A DNA stretch of 64,000 nt. Source: Prinsepia uniflora (taxonomy: Eukaryota > Streptophyta > Magnoliopsida > Rosales > Rosaceae). Both the position numbers and the translations under genes were made by a program. Shown here in pieces: positions 1 to 9,919 of the stretch (position 1 is its first letter; every line of letters begins with the position of its first letter). The DNA lies in the NCBI GenBank assembly GCA_032719365.1, contig CM064863.1, positions 23,569,137 to 23,633,136 on the forward strand. The letters are read 5' to 3'. Under the pieces are notes generated by a model. It saw only the letters and a list, made by a program, of their open reading frames with translations. It had not been told where the DNA came from and did not search any database.

Positions 1-1
1 T

Positions 2-247
2 TCAATCGAAAACCCGTTGAAGATTTGGAGAATCTAAGACAAACTCATTCATCGAATAACTGTAAAGAGTCGAAGCAATGTGAAATTTTTCATCGGCTAA
101 CCTCTTTGACATCATGGGAGCACTCAGAAGGGACAGAGAGCGATCTCCGTAGAACTGATTCGCCCATGGCTGCTTACCACCTCCAATTTTTCTTTCTAAC
201 CCCTGCCAAGCTTCAGTATTTCTTGCTGCCACACACACTCTTGTTTT
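2..247 (-). CDS. possible last exon of an unidentified plant protein (partial)
   Basis: An open frame on the minus strand runs from a splice-acceptor-like TATTAG (reverse complement at 248-253) to a TGA stop at 2-4, coding about 81 residues. The peptide is of ordinary composition, with charged and aromatic residues spread evenly and no low-complexity run; it contains GDRSLSLL and ADEKFHIASTLYSYS. There is no upstream in-frame ATG, because the frame closes at the TAG in the presumed intron, so if real this is the 3' end of a gene whose other exons lie at higher coordinates. I do not recognise the family and found no convincing upstream exon in 259-1148. It could be chance or a gene relic. Confidence 0.25.
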   Translation of the reverse strand, partial: KTRVCVAARNTEAWQGLERKIGGGKQPWANQFYGDRSLSLLSAPMMSKRLADEKFHIASTLYSYSMNEFVLDSPNLQRVFD

Positions 248-258
248 CTAATATGTGA

Positions 259-1143
259 AAATCCCTCCAAGAGTTTCATTCAATTTATGGCGAAAAATTT
301 GAATTGTGAATCACAATCCAAGCAAGGCGCCTTCTTGGGTCCATTCCTGTTTGGTTCGTACCCCAAAAATGTGCAGCGAAAGGAAGCTCTTTGTGAGAGA
401 CAAAGAGGAGAGGGGGAACTGTGCGTTTCTTGTTTGCCTTTAAAGCGTGGGTTTTAGCTTCCTTCTTTAATTTCTTTCCTGGATTGAGATGTTTCTTCTC
501 CCAAGCTCTCCCTATATTTTCTCGGAAAAAAACTCAATGTTTTGGATGGAGTGACGACTCAACGTTCGTTTTAAAGAATTGGGCCCATTAATTGAGCAAT
601 TAAAGCTTTATTTCCAACGTCTACTTCCTCTTTTGTTAATTTGTTTCCCCTACCCTACCTAATGTGCATGGCACCGGACTTGAATTGGGTGAAAATATTT
701 TTAAATTCTTTCGTGGACAGAATCCCCTTTTCTTTTATTTATTAGCTAATTCTGTCAAACAAAATAATGAAATATTCTTTGTGGTTTGGATTTCTGTTCA
801 TAATAATTGTTAATTTGAATCTCAGCCAGGCAGACAAATATTGTCTAATTAGGGATTGCAACGGCATTTGTCCACCATGAGAAAGAAGGGGATTACAAGA
901 CAGTTATTTGGTGCATTTGTATTGCGACCAATATGACGAACTACTTACATTTCTCTTATGTAAGAAAAGATTGCAAATCCAACTCATATATCTGTTGAAA
1001 ATTATTCATTTTGCGTTTGATTCGATATCTAGTTATAAGTGGTATATTGTGTGATTTCATTCAAATCTCATTTACATCAGTTCCTAATTTAGATTTTGTT
1101 AGATTCAATACTACTTATAAGTGATTTATTGTGTGATTTAACC
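259..1143. other. intergenic stretch, no gene recognised
   Basis: AT-rich, non-repetitive by eye, without a long open frame. It includes a short near-duplicated AT-rich motif around 1020-1140. Nothing here matches the LTR families found elsewhere in the window. Confidence 0.5.
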
Positions 1144-1148
1144 TAAAT

Positions 1149-1619
1149 TGTCAGGATACGACCCTCACCCGACTCATCTAGCACCATATTGTCCGCTTTG
1201 GAGCTCGCCCTCACGGTTTTGTTTTCGGAAGCTCATGGTGCAACTTCCCAGGGGGTCACTCATCATGAAATTGCACCAGCCTCAACTCGCTTAACTTTGG
1301 GGTTCCAATCCCCCCCAAAGCCACTTGAGCTCCCAAAAGACCTAGTGTAGACCAGAGATTGCGCAGCGGCCAACTCTATCTAGCACTATATTGTCCCCTC
1401 TAGGCCGCACTAGGATAACACCACAACATGCGCCCGCAGGGTTTTGTTCCCAAGACCTCACGCCTGGGATAACACCTCAACCAGCGCGGCCAAGGGAGGC
1501 CTAGTGCTAGATAGGTGTGTGCCTACACCTTTAAGGCACACCACCATCCTCTCCTAGACCATTCCCCCTCACAGGAATGTGGGATTGTTCACCGTTCCCT
1601 CTAGGACACGGGTCTTACA
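1149..1619 (-). repeat. Cassandra LTR, copy 1 of the array
   Basis: 471 bp, with termini TGTCAGGAT on the left and GGTCTTACA on the right on the plus strand. The 5S-like block is at about 1242-1307. It differs from copies 2 and 3 mainly by point changes and a short deletion near its left end. Confidence 0.8.
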
Positions 1620-1690
1620 ATCCACCCCCCTTAGGGCCCAGCGTCTTCGCTGGCACACTTCCCGGTCAGGGTCTGACTCTAATACCAAAT

Positions 1691-2171
1691 TGTTAGGACA
1701 CGACCCTCCTCGGTCAGGACCCGACTCATCTAGCACCATATTGTCCGCTTTGGGCCTAGCCCTCACGGTTTTGTTTTCGGGAGCTCATGGTGCAACTTCC
1801 CAGGGGGTCACCCATCATGGAATTGCACCAGCCTCAACTCGCTTAACTTTGGGGTTCCAATCCCCCCCAAAGCCACTTGAGCTCCCCAAAGGCCTAGTGT
1901 AGATCAGAGATTGCACAGTGATCAACTCTATCTAGCACTATATTGTCCCCTCTGGGCCGCACTGGGATAACACCACAACATGTGCCCGCAGGGTTTTGTT
2001 CCCAAGACCTCATGCCTGAGATAACACCTCAACCAGCGCAGCCAAAGGAGGCCTAGTGCTAGATAGGTGTGTGCTTATACTTTTAAGGCACACCACCATC
2101 ATCTCCCAGATCATTCCCCCTCACAGGAATGTGGGATTGTTCACCGTTCCCTCGAGGACACGGGTTTTACA
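1691..2171 (-). repeat. Cassandra LTR, copy 2 of the array
   Basis: 481 bp. The left terminus is mutated to TGTTAGGAC. The 5S-like block is at 1793-1859. Confidence 0.8.
1793..1859 (-). promoter_or_regulatory. 5S rRNA-like internal promoter block in Cassandra LTR
   Basis: In element orientation the block begins GGAACCCCAAAGTTAAGCGA and ends ATGGGTGACCCCCTGGGAAG. These correspond to the 5S rRNA A-box region (AGTTAAGCG) and C-box region (GGGTGACCTCCTGGGAAGT), joined by a diverged middle. Equivalent blocks lie at 1242-1307, 2344-2410, 55438-55504 and 55842-55909 (minus) and at 56271-56334, 56483-56546 and 63666-63730 (plus). Cassandra LTRs are known to carry such blocks with pol III promoter elements; activity here is inference. 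Confidence 0.7.
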
Positions 2172-2242
2172 ATCCACCCCTCTTAGGGCCCAGCGTCTTC
2201 GGTGGCACACTTCCCGGTCAGGGTCTGGCTCTGATACCAAAT

Positions 2243-2719
2243 TGTCAGGACACGACTCTCCTCGGTCAGGACCCGACTCATCTAGCACCATATTGTCCGC
2301 TTTGGGCCTCGCCCTCACGGTTTTGTTTTCGGGAGCTCATAGTGCAACTTCCCAGGGGGTCACCCATCATGGAATTGCACCAGCCTCAACTCGCTTAACT
2401 TTGGAGTTCTAATCCCCCCTCCCCCCAAAGCCACTTGAGCTCCCGAAAGGCCTAGTGTAGATCAGAGATTGTGCAGCGACCAACTCTATCTAGCACTATA
2501 TTGTCCCCTCTGTGATAACACCACAACATGCGCCCGCAGGGTTTTGTTCCCAAGACTTCACGCCTGGAATAACACCTCAACCAGCGCGGCCAAGGGAGGC
2601 CTAGTGCTAGATAGGTGTGTGCCTACACCTTTAAGGCACACCACCATCCTCTCCCAGACCATTCCCCCTCACAGGAATGTGAGATTGTTCACTGTTCCCT
2701 CCAGGACACGGGTCTTACA
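2243..2719 (-). repeat. Cassandra LTR, copy 3 of the array
   Basis: 477 bp, adjoining the better-preserved primer site (2221-2239, reverse complement). The 5S-like block is at 2344-2410. It lacks a small piece near 2510 that the other two copies have. Confidence 0.8.
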
Positions 2720-2724
2720 TAAAT

Positions 2725-3410
2725 CCATTGTACTCATATAAAAAAAGGAAAATACTAAATATATCAAATTTATAAGTCACAATTATAAATCATACACTAG
2801 TACAAACGAACCTTACTTGTGTTGATATGTCATATCTATAATAATGTGAGTTTTACAAATGTGATCTTCCTATTAATATCTATAGAAACATATTGTTCCA
2901 CGATATTGAACAAGATGTACATTTCTACAAATAAGCATATCGTCTTTTAATGATTTAGAGGGTTCTTGAGGGTAACAACATTATATAAGGTACATTTTAC
3001 TTTGCCGCCTTCTTTTGGTAGGCATGCAGATCTACAATCTTGGTGGGAGATTTGATATAGTTGTTGCTGTCGCAATAAATGGACTAATTTAGACCTGCCT
3101 CGCTGAGCTCATTCCACCGCTCTTTTCTTGGTAGTGGAACCTACGAAGAGAAAGTAAAAGTAAAGGAGCACTGGTGTGGTGCTAGCCTAACAATCTCCGA
3201 TGCTTAAGTAAGATTAAGTGTGGAGGGAGCTATAGTAATTTAGGCCGCATAGGGAAAAAATTGTTATTGTCTTTTGGAGGGGAGGCACCCTTATATTTTT
3301 AGTATCATTGAATGTTGTTGGTGAAATAGTCTGATATGGGATTAGGGAACTGACGTGTGTCCTCATGTGGTCTTGAGTTGTGCTTTTAACTTGGTTGGCC
3401 AAATATGAGG
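2725..3410. other. intergenic stretch, no gene recognised
   Basis: Mixed AT-rich sequence between two mobile elements. Only short open frames are present, none with a recognisable domain. Confidence 0.5.
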
Positions 3411-3463
3411 TAGGCTCATAGGCTTTTAATTGAGTTTTATTTTATATCGGTTTATACCCTTTA

Positions 3464-4123
3464 TGTGACGACTCGTCCCGAATTAACGGGATTAATTAAG
3501 TATTAATGACGGATTAGCGAGACTAATTGGAGATTAAACGAGGATTAGCGGATGTTCGGGCGAAATGACGATTTTGCCCCTAGATTGGGCAAATCGTTGA
3601 CTTTTCGTTCGGATGGTCAAATGGACTTTGGACGATGACTGTTACGTAGTTCGTGACGTCACGAGTTCATAGACAGGTGGCACGCTCGATTTCGACATTC
3701 GAGGAGGAAGTTATGACGATGGGAAGTTCAAGGGCATTTTGGTAATTTGGTCCAAAAGTTGACTTTTGACCTAGGATGTCCAATGGCCGAGGGCCGAGGA
3801 CCGTGACGTAGATCGAGATGATACGAATCCATAGACAGGCGGCACGTCAAATTCGTACGTTTGGCGAAAAAGTTACGGTTCACGGAAGTTCGAAAGTACT
3901 ATTGCACGTTTTACGAGGCGAGAGACTTTTGGACCTTAAGGTTGATCGCGGATGCAGGCTGTAGCAGAGACGAGACATCACACTCCTCCTCCTACGATCC
4001 TGGCGCACTCTGGAAGCCTCGATGAGGGCTAGAAACAGAATTTTCCCTAGTTTGACACTTCGTGTCAGACGGGATCAGGCGGGTCCCACGTTAATCCCGG
4101 GGGATTTGGGACCGGTCCTGACA
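3464..4123 (+). mobile_element. short solo LTR of the TGTAACGACC Ty3/gypsy family
   Basis: 660 bp from TGTGACGACTCGTCCCG to ACCGGTCCTGACA, flanked by CTTTA duplications (3459-3463, 4124-4128). It is much shorter than its 2-3 kb relatives. The U3-like start and the last ~200 bp are kept, while the central repeat-bearing part is missing, with the join near 3930-3945. It sits inside the old Athila-type LTR. Confidence 0.8.
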
Positions 4124-4748
4124 CTTTATACTTGTCTTTTAATATTAAAATTTCAAACAATTGGAGAAAATAATATATTTTTGTGGGAAATTTGCAGAAA
4201 TAAATAAAGTTTGGAATTCTGAGAATTTTTGTAAAAGAATCGTCCCAATTAGAGTTATAACAAAGAAATTATAGACGAAAGAAGGAAGGCCACCAAAAAT
4301 CTCAAGGAATTTCGGTGGGAAACCGCTGAATTTAGCCCAAATCCAATTTTTTTCAGCTACCATTTTGAATTCAGGTCCAATCCAAATCAGACAGCCTAGC
4401 CACTACGCAGGTCCACAGTCCAAACGCCCAGCAGCTCGCGGCCCAATTATCTCCAGCCTGGTCTTCGCGCTGCGCTGACCACCGAACTAATGTCCTCCGT
4501 TCGGAGCGCGTGCACCAAACCATCACGCTCAAAATCGACGCGTGTGCGTGACTCTTGCCTACTCGTCTTGCCAGCTCTTGCCGAAGCTACCAACCCCTTG
4601 TCAGCAGCACCATGCCGAGCTACCCGTTCTCCGTAGCCCTTTAGTCGCTGATTCCCCTTGCCCTTATCAGCCAGACCTCGCCGAAATCATAAATTGCAAT
4701 TCTACAGGTCCCTACTGACCCATGCCCAGCTCCCAGCCACTCCAACCT

Positions 4749-4985
4749 TGTAATGACCCGTATTGGAAACCAGGATTAGATTAGTGCTTAATAACAGATT
4801 AGTGAAGTTAATCGGTGATTAGTTGGGTGATTTTGAACGGACGGTGTGAAATGACGGTTTTACCCTTGGAATTGGGCGAACGGTGGACTTTTGGTTTGCG
4901 CGGTCAAGCGGACTTTGATCAAGTTCTGTGACGTAGTTCGGGACGTCACGAGTCCGTAGACAGGTGGCACGTCCGAAATTTCGAT
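4749..4985 (+). repeat. truncated start of a TGTAACGACC-family LTR
   Basis: Begins TGTAATGACCCG and follows the family through the CAGGTGGCACG motif (4960-4970), then stops abruptly near 4985. It forms the left end of the insertion that splits the old Athila-type LTR at 4748. Confidence 0.6.
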
Positions 4986-6789
4986 AATTTGGGCTAGCAT
5001 CACATAAGAAGGGGGGAAATATATTGACCGAAATTTCGTTATTTTTTCTTGTTTTGAGCCCACATATCCTTTCCTGGGATCAAAACGATGAAGCTGCACT
5101 ATTAATTCATGAAAATCATATGTAAAAAAAAAAAAGATTGAGTCAGATCATGCCGTCGGGTTAGAAAACCTGAGTTACAGACCCGACGGGAGGTAGGAGA
5201 TGACTGTTAGTTTTTATACTTATACATTGAACGTTATTAAACTGCAAAAACACTAGCTAGCAGATTTGGCTTTGGGTTTTATTTCTCATTTGGGGGGTCT
5301 TGGCTTCAACTCCCCTTGTCTTCAATTGTTGTTTCTTTTTTTTCCCTCTTTTATCCATTTTCCAACAAATTTTTGCCTTTTTGTTTTTCATTTTTGTCCA
5401 ATTTTAAATATATCCATTACTTCCAAGTTTTTAACAAAATTTGCCCTATTTTTCCATCTTTTTTTTCAATTTCAAATATATTTAAACTTATTTTATCATT
5501 TTTCTTACATTGAATTTTTGTAAGTTTATTGTTATGTTTTTACCTATATTAACGTCAATTATAGTAACTCACTTCAATTTATGTTTATATTTAAGATTTT
5601 ATATTTTTAATCATTGACAGAATTATATTACATCATATTATTCAACATATATTTATTATATCAAAGTCATTTTATAATTTTATGAGTAAATCATTATTAC
5701 ACCCTTAACAACTTTTACTTTTATTTAAAACCTTTAATATTTATATATTAAACAAAATAAGACTTTATCTCAATTTTTTTTTTTCAAAAGTCCCTAAACA
5801 GAATTTGTAAGTAATAAATTCCATATCTACCATTTTATATCACAATAAGGAGGATGAGTGAATTATTGGAAATTCCTTTAAATAATTATAAATAATATTG
5901 TATTTTTTTGTCATATTTGCCTCATGTGCCCCTTAGTGTTTGATTTCTTTAGCCTCTTGGACTCTTTATTATATTATGCATATAATAAATATTATATATG
6001 TATCCTATATATATATATTGTATATAGTTACAATTGAATTTTTTCTATAAAATAAAAAAATAAAGTCCGTATTGTCTGGGGTTCAACGGTAGGGTATATA
6101 ATTTTTTTTTTGGGAGGGGGTGAGATGGTGGTGGAAAATCGTATGATGTAGGGTTTAATTCTTAAATTTTGGCACAAAATTCAAGAATTAAACCCTAAAC
6201 TATACGAAATTAACCAAATTAAATTATTTAATATCTTTAAAAGTATTTTTGAAGAATTATTGCTTTTAATTATCTTACTTTAAATTAGATTAGATACTCA
6301 TATTACTTTTAAAATGAGTAAGTGAAAAAAAATATATAAATAGGAGTAATGTTTTCATAATTCTCAATATAATCTTATAATAAAAAATAAAAAATAAAAA
6401 GTAATGTTGAAATCATGATAGATTTTGGTAAGTGTTTTTTTTATTGTTACTAGACTAATTTACAATTAGATGACATTAGTTGTAATTTATATAAAAACTC
6501 TGATCTATTTTCAATTGTACAGTCCTTTGACTAGTCAAGGGACCTATGAGTTTAATTTTTCTATATGCAAGTTTTTTAATAAACTTATATGTTAGTAAGG
6601 ACCTATGATTTAATTGCCCTAATTTTATTAGTCATATATAACCATTATTAGGTACTTAAGTTTTTCCCAACGTTTCATTAAAAATTTCAAACTTTTAGAA
6701 TAAATTTCCATAATTTTTTTACCGTAAAATAATATCGATATTTAGAGTGAGATATCTGTAAATTTGGTTAGCAATATATCCGTCGATAT
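4986..6789. other. AT-rich insertion body, no gene recognised
   Basis: Very AT-rich sequence with homopolymer runs and no meaningful open frame. A 21-bp near-perfect inverted repeat is at 6150-6170 and 6176-6196 (one mismatch, 5-bp loop). The old Athila-type LTR resumes at about 6790. Confidence 0.5.
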
Positions 6790-7503
6790 CGATATTTCAA
6801 TCCTTTCTCCAAACTGCCCTATTTTGCACAGAAAATCAGCCTAAAAATCAGATTAAAGCCATCATTTCTCCATTTAATTTTTATTGTAATTTTCATTTAA
6901 ATTGTATTTTGTTTTTTAGATTTTTTTTTTCACCTCCTCTATAAATAGGGAGGTTATTCCCTCGTTGAAGGGTCCCTTTTTAGTTCATCTTAGTCCCATC
7001 TAGTCTCCTTTTATCCATTTTTCTCTCTTTTGTAGTTCCTTTTTTTTTTTGTGTCATTTTTCTTTCTTTGCTAAATTCATATTTTTATCTTTTGAGATTT
7101 ATTTTGGGACCATTTTTAGTTTCTTTTAATTTTTTTCTTATGTTTTCTTTTATTTTTTGTTCTTATATTTTCCTTTTAACTTATTTGACTTATCTTTTAG
7201 ATACGATTTTATGCCTTCTAAATGTTTGAGAATATGAATACAATCTTTATGTATTTTACTTTCCAAATTTCATTTATTTCATAAGTTTTAGTGCTTCATA
7301 CTTCAATTTGATGCTATGTATTTTATCTGGTGTCGGTGCATTTAGAATAAGATTGAAGAGATTAAATGTTGATCGTTGTCGGTGCATTTAATCACAAACT
7401 TAAAGTGAATCATATTATAAGTGTTTGATGCTTATTAATGTTTGACGCACATTAATCGTTAATGCATCTATAAAATGAAAAACGTATACATGTACTTGAG
7501 ACG

Positions 7504-9238
7504 TGATAGGTCCTCAAATAAGCACTATTTTATATTATTTTATACCCTTTATACTTGACTTTTAATATTAAAATATTAAATAAATAGATAAATTAATTTA
7601 TTTTGTGTTATTTTTATTTAAATAAATAAAGTTTGTAATTTGGAGTATTTTGGCGAAAGAATCGTCTCGATCGGAATTATAACGAATATATTATGGACGA
7701 ATTTCGGTGAAATATTTCTAAATTAATTAAATTAATTAATTTGTGCAGCCCAAACCCAAATAAATGCAGCCCAGCCCAACAGAAAAAAAGAAAAAGAAAA
7801 AAGAAGTCCTGAGCCCAAATCCATTTCTTTCTCCAGGTCCAGCCCGTGCAGCCCAAGGAACGGCCCAGCCCAATCACGTCAGTCCGCGCGGCCCAGTTCT
7901 CCAGCCCATGCGAAGCCCAGCGCGTCAGCTCGCGTCCCAGCAGCCCAGATTCGATTCGGCGTGCGCCTGCCGAACCAAAGCCCCACTCTTCAGCGCGCGC
8001 CAGCCGAATTTCTTCCCCTCCATTCAGCATCCTCCAGCCGAAATTACATTCCTCTTTTCAGTAGCTCTCTGCTGAATTCTTTTCCAGCAGCTTCCACCCA
8101 ATTTCCACCCAACTTCCACCCAAATTCATTCCACTTTCCAACCCAATTTTGCAACTTTACAACTCAAACCACTTCTAAACATCATCACAAATCTTTACTA
8201 CTCATCATTCCACTATTCCACATTTTTTATTGTATTTTTATATTATTTTTGATAACTTTTTCCACCTATAAATAGGACTTCAATTCTTGTATTTTGGGAG
8301 TCCCCAATTAGTTTCATTCTTCCATTTCGTTCTTAGTTCTTAGTTCTTAGTTAGTTCTTTTGTTTCTCTCTTTTGAGAGACAATTTTGGGGACCATTTTT
8401 ACTTCTTGTAGATTTTCTTATTAATTAGTTTCATTTTAATTCTTATTCGTAATTTATGTTATTTTTATGTTATTTTCATTTCTTCTTTACTATTGTTCTT
8501 GGTATTTTCTTTCTAACATTTGTAAGTAAGAATGCAATCTCCATGTGTTTTACTTTTTGAATTTCTTTTACTTCATATGTTTTAGTGCTTAAACTTCAAT
8601 TTGATGTTAAGTGTTTTATCCGCTGTCGGCGCACTTAGAGTAGAATTGAAGAGATTAAATGTTGATCGCTGTCGGCGCATTTAATTATAAACTTAAGGTG
8701 AATCATGTTGTAAATGTTTGAAGCATATTGATGTTTGACGCACATTAATGGTTGATGCATTTATAATATTGAAAGATATATGTAAGTATTTGAGATGATG
8801 AAGGTAGGATTTCGTGATTGGTTTATTATGAGCAAAATGTTAGAAAGAAGTCTATTTTTAGGAGTAGTTTAAATAATGTGATTGTTAATTCGAAATTACT
8901 TACGTAAAAGTGTGGGTTTTGTCTATGAAATTACTCTATGGTTTGTAAGTTCCAATTAGCATGAGCATTTGCATTTTAATTCTTAATTAGTTTTTTCTTT
9001 AATTTAGTTATAAATCTTTTCAAAACCCCCTTATTTATTCTTTTATTCTTTCATTCTTTTATTCTTTTAATTCTTTTATTCTTTTATTCCTTTAATTCTT
9101 TATTCTTTAATTCTTTAATTCATTATTCTTTTATTCATCTCCCACTAACACATTATTAATGTTCCCTAATTTCTCCAGTTAAGAACGATCCCTATTTATC
9201 AATACTACATCTACACAAAAAGGGTTTAAATTGCACAA
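7504..9238 (+). repeat. left LTR of the Athila-type element (3' end missing)
   Basis: Starts TGATAGGTCC. Matches 15947-17703 throughout and then diverges after TTGCACAA at 9231-9238. It contains a TATAAATAG box at 8267-8275, three TTCTTAG units at 8330-8350 and an ATTCTTTT-rich microsatellite at about 9034-9140. Confidence 0.8.
8267..8275 (+). promoter_or_regulatory. TATA box of the Athila-type LTR
   Basis: TATAAATAG in both LTRs (8267-8275, 16710-16718), and also in the old related LTR (6940-6948). It is the probable pol II promoter for the genomic RNA, followed by the R region. Confidence 0.6.
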
Positions 9239-9919
9239 ATCTCATGATGTGTGGATTTCATCACCACACACCATAGACTCGAATCTATGGACATGAGGTT
9301 GGGGCGGAGTTTGTAAACACTAGGGTTTGGTAATTCTCTACGTCATCATTTGGATTAATTATGGTGTCTAGGAGAGTTATGACTGGTGACAAGTTTTGGA
9401 TTAAGAAAGGGAACACCAATGGAGTATATGCCAAGCTAGCCTCGGGGTGCTCTTAAAATTATCCTTGCTTCTCGCGTTACATCTATCTCAACTGGCCATG
9501 ATTAATGTTGAATGGTGAAATGGTGGTTATCAGTACGCGCAGGCCGTACGCCCAGGAAAGTACTATGAGAAGCGGAAGGGGAAAGTTATTCATGACACTC
9601 TAAAACTCTACCTATTGCATTATTATTTTGCATTTGGAACTTGTGTATTTTCTTTCCATAAACATGACTTATTGTTGATTCTGATATTTTATGCAAGTCT
9701 CTACTCTCTTCTTGTGCATATGTAATATCGGTTTAAAATTTTTGCAGTCATACTTGTTACATCTCACATTTTCTTGCTAATTATGATTTCCTTGACTTAT
9801 ATTTTCACTACTAACCCTAACTTTGTAACAACTATCCTGTCTTAATTAACTTTCACTAGCTACTTGTGTATACTTGCCTTCTAACTTAGTGTTCTGTTAA
9901 TATAGGTACGAACTTATGA
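9239..9919 (+). other. untranslated leader of the Athila-type element
   Basis: 681 bp between the end of LTR similarity and the gag-pol ATG. No clear tRNA primer site is visible near 9239. A TTTTTGCAG-like acceptor (9739-9747) and a TAATATAG just before the ORF could be splice-like signals; this is inference. Confidence 0.45.

Larger units (their letters stand above)
1149..2719 (-). mobile_element. Cassandra-type TRIM, tandem LTR-int-LTR-int-LTR array
   Basis: Three direct LTR copies (1149-1619, 1691-2171, 2243-2719) alternate with two interiors of about 71 bp. In element orientation each LTR starts TGTAAGACC or TGTAAAACC and ends in CCTGACA-like sequence. The interior holds a primer site matching tRNA-Met (TGGTATCAGAGCC, reverse complement at 2221-2239; a mutated copy lies near 1669-1687) and a purine tract before the next LTR. 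The array is flanked by a perfect 5-bp duplication, TAAAT (1144-1148 and 2720-2724). There is no coding capacity. Each LTR carries a segment resembling 5S rRNA, the hallmark of Cassandra elements as known from many plants. The three LTRs are longer than the copies at 55 kb because of an extra internal segment of about 145 bp. Confidence 0.85.

Noticed and set aside
1242..2410. Genuine 5S rRNA genes
   Set aside because: Only the internal-promoter halves resemble 5S rRNA. The 5' part and middle are unlike it, and the blocks sit inside LTRs with primer sites.
1579..2412. Open frames of 107-118 aa in the Cassandra array
   Set aside because: Repeat once per LTR copy and cross the 5S-like block. 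Cassandra elements are non-coding.
4749..6816. Exact TSD for the insertion at 4749
   Set aside because: The left flank AACCT and the right AAACT/AACTG do not match convincingly and the right end of the insertion is unclear, so I did not claim a duplication.
7677..8275. Open frames on both strands in the Athila-type LTR (117, 103 and 104 aa), repeated at 16120-16718
   Set aside because: Found only because the LTR is duplicated. Proline/serine- and aromatic-rich composition follows the GCAGCCCA-type repeats, with no domain.
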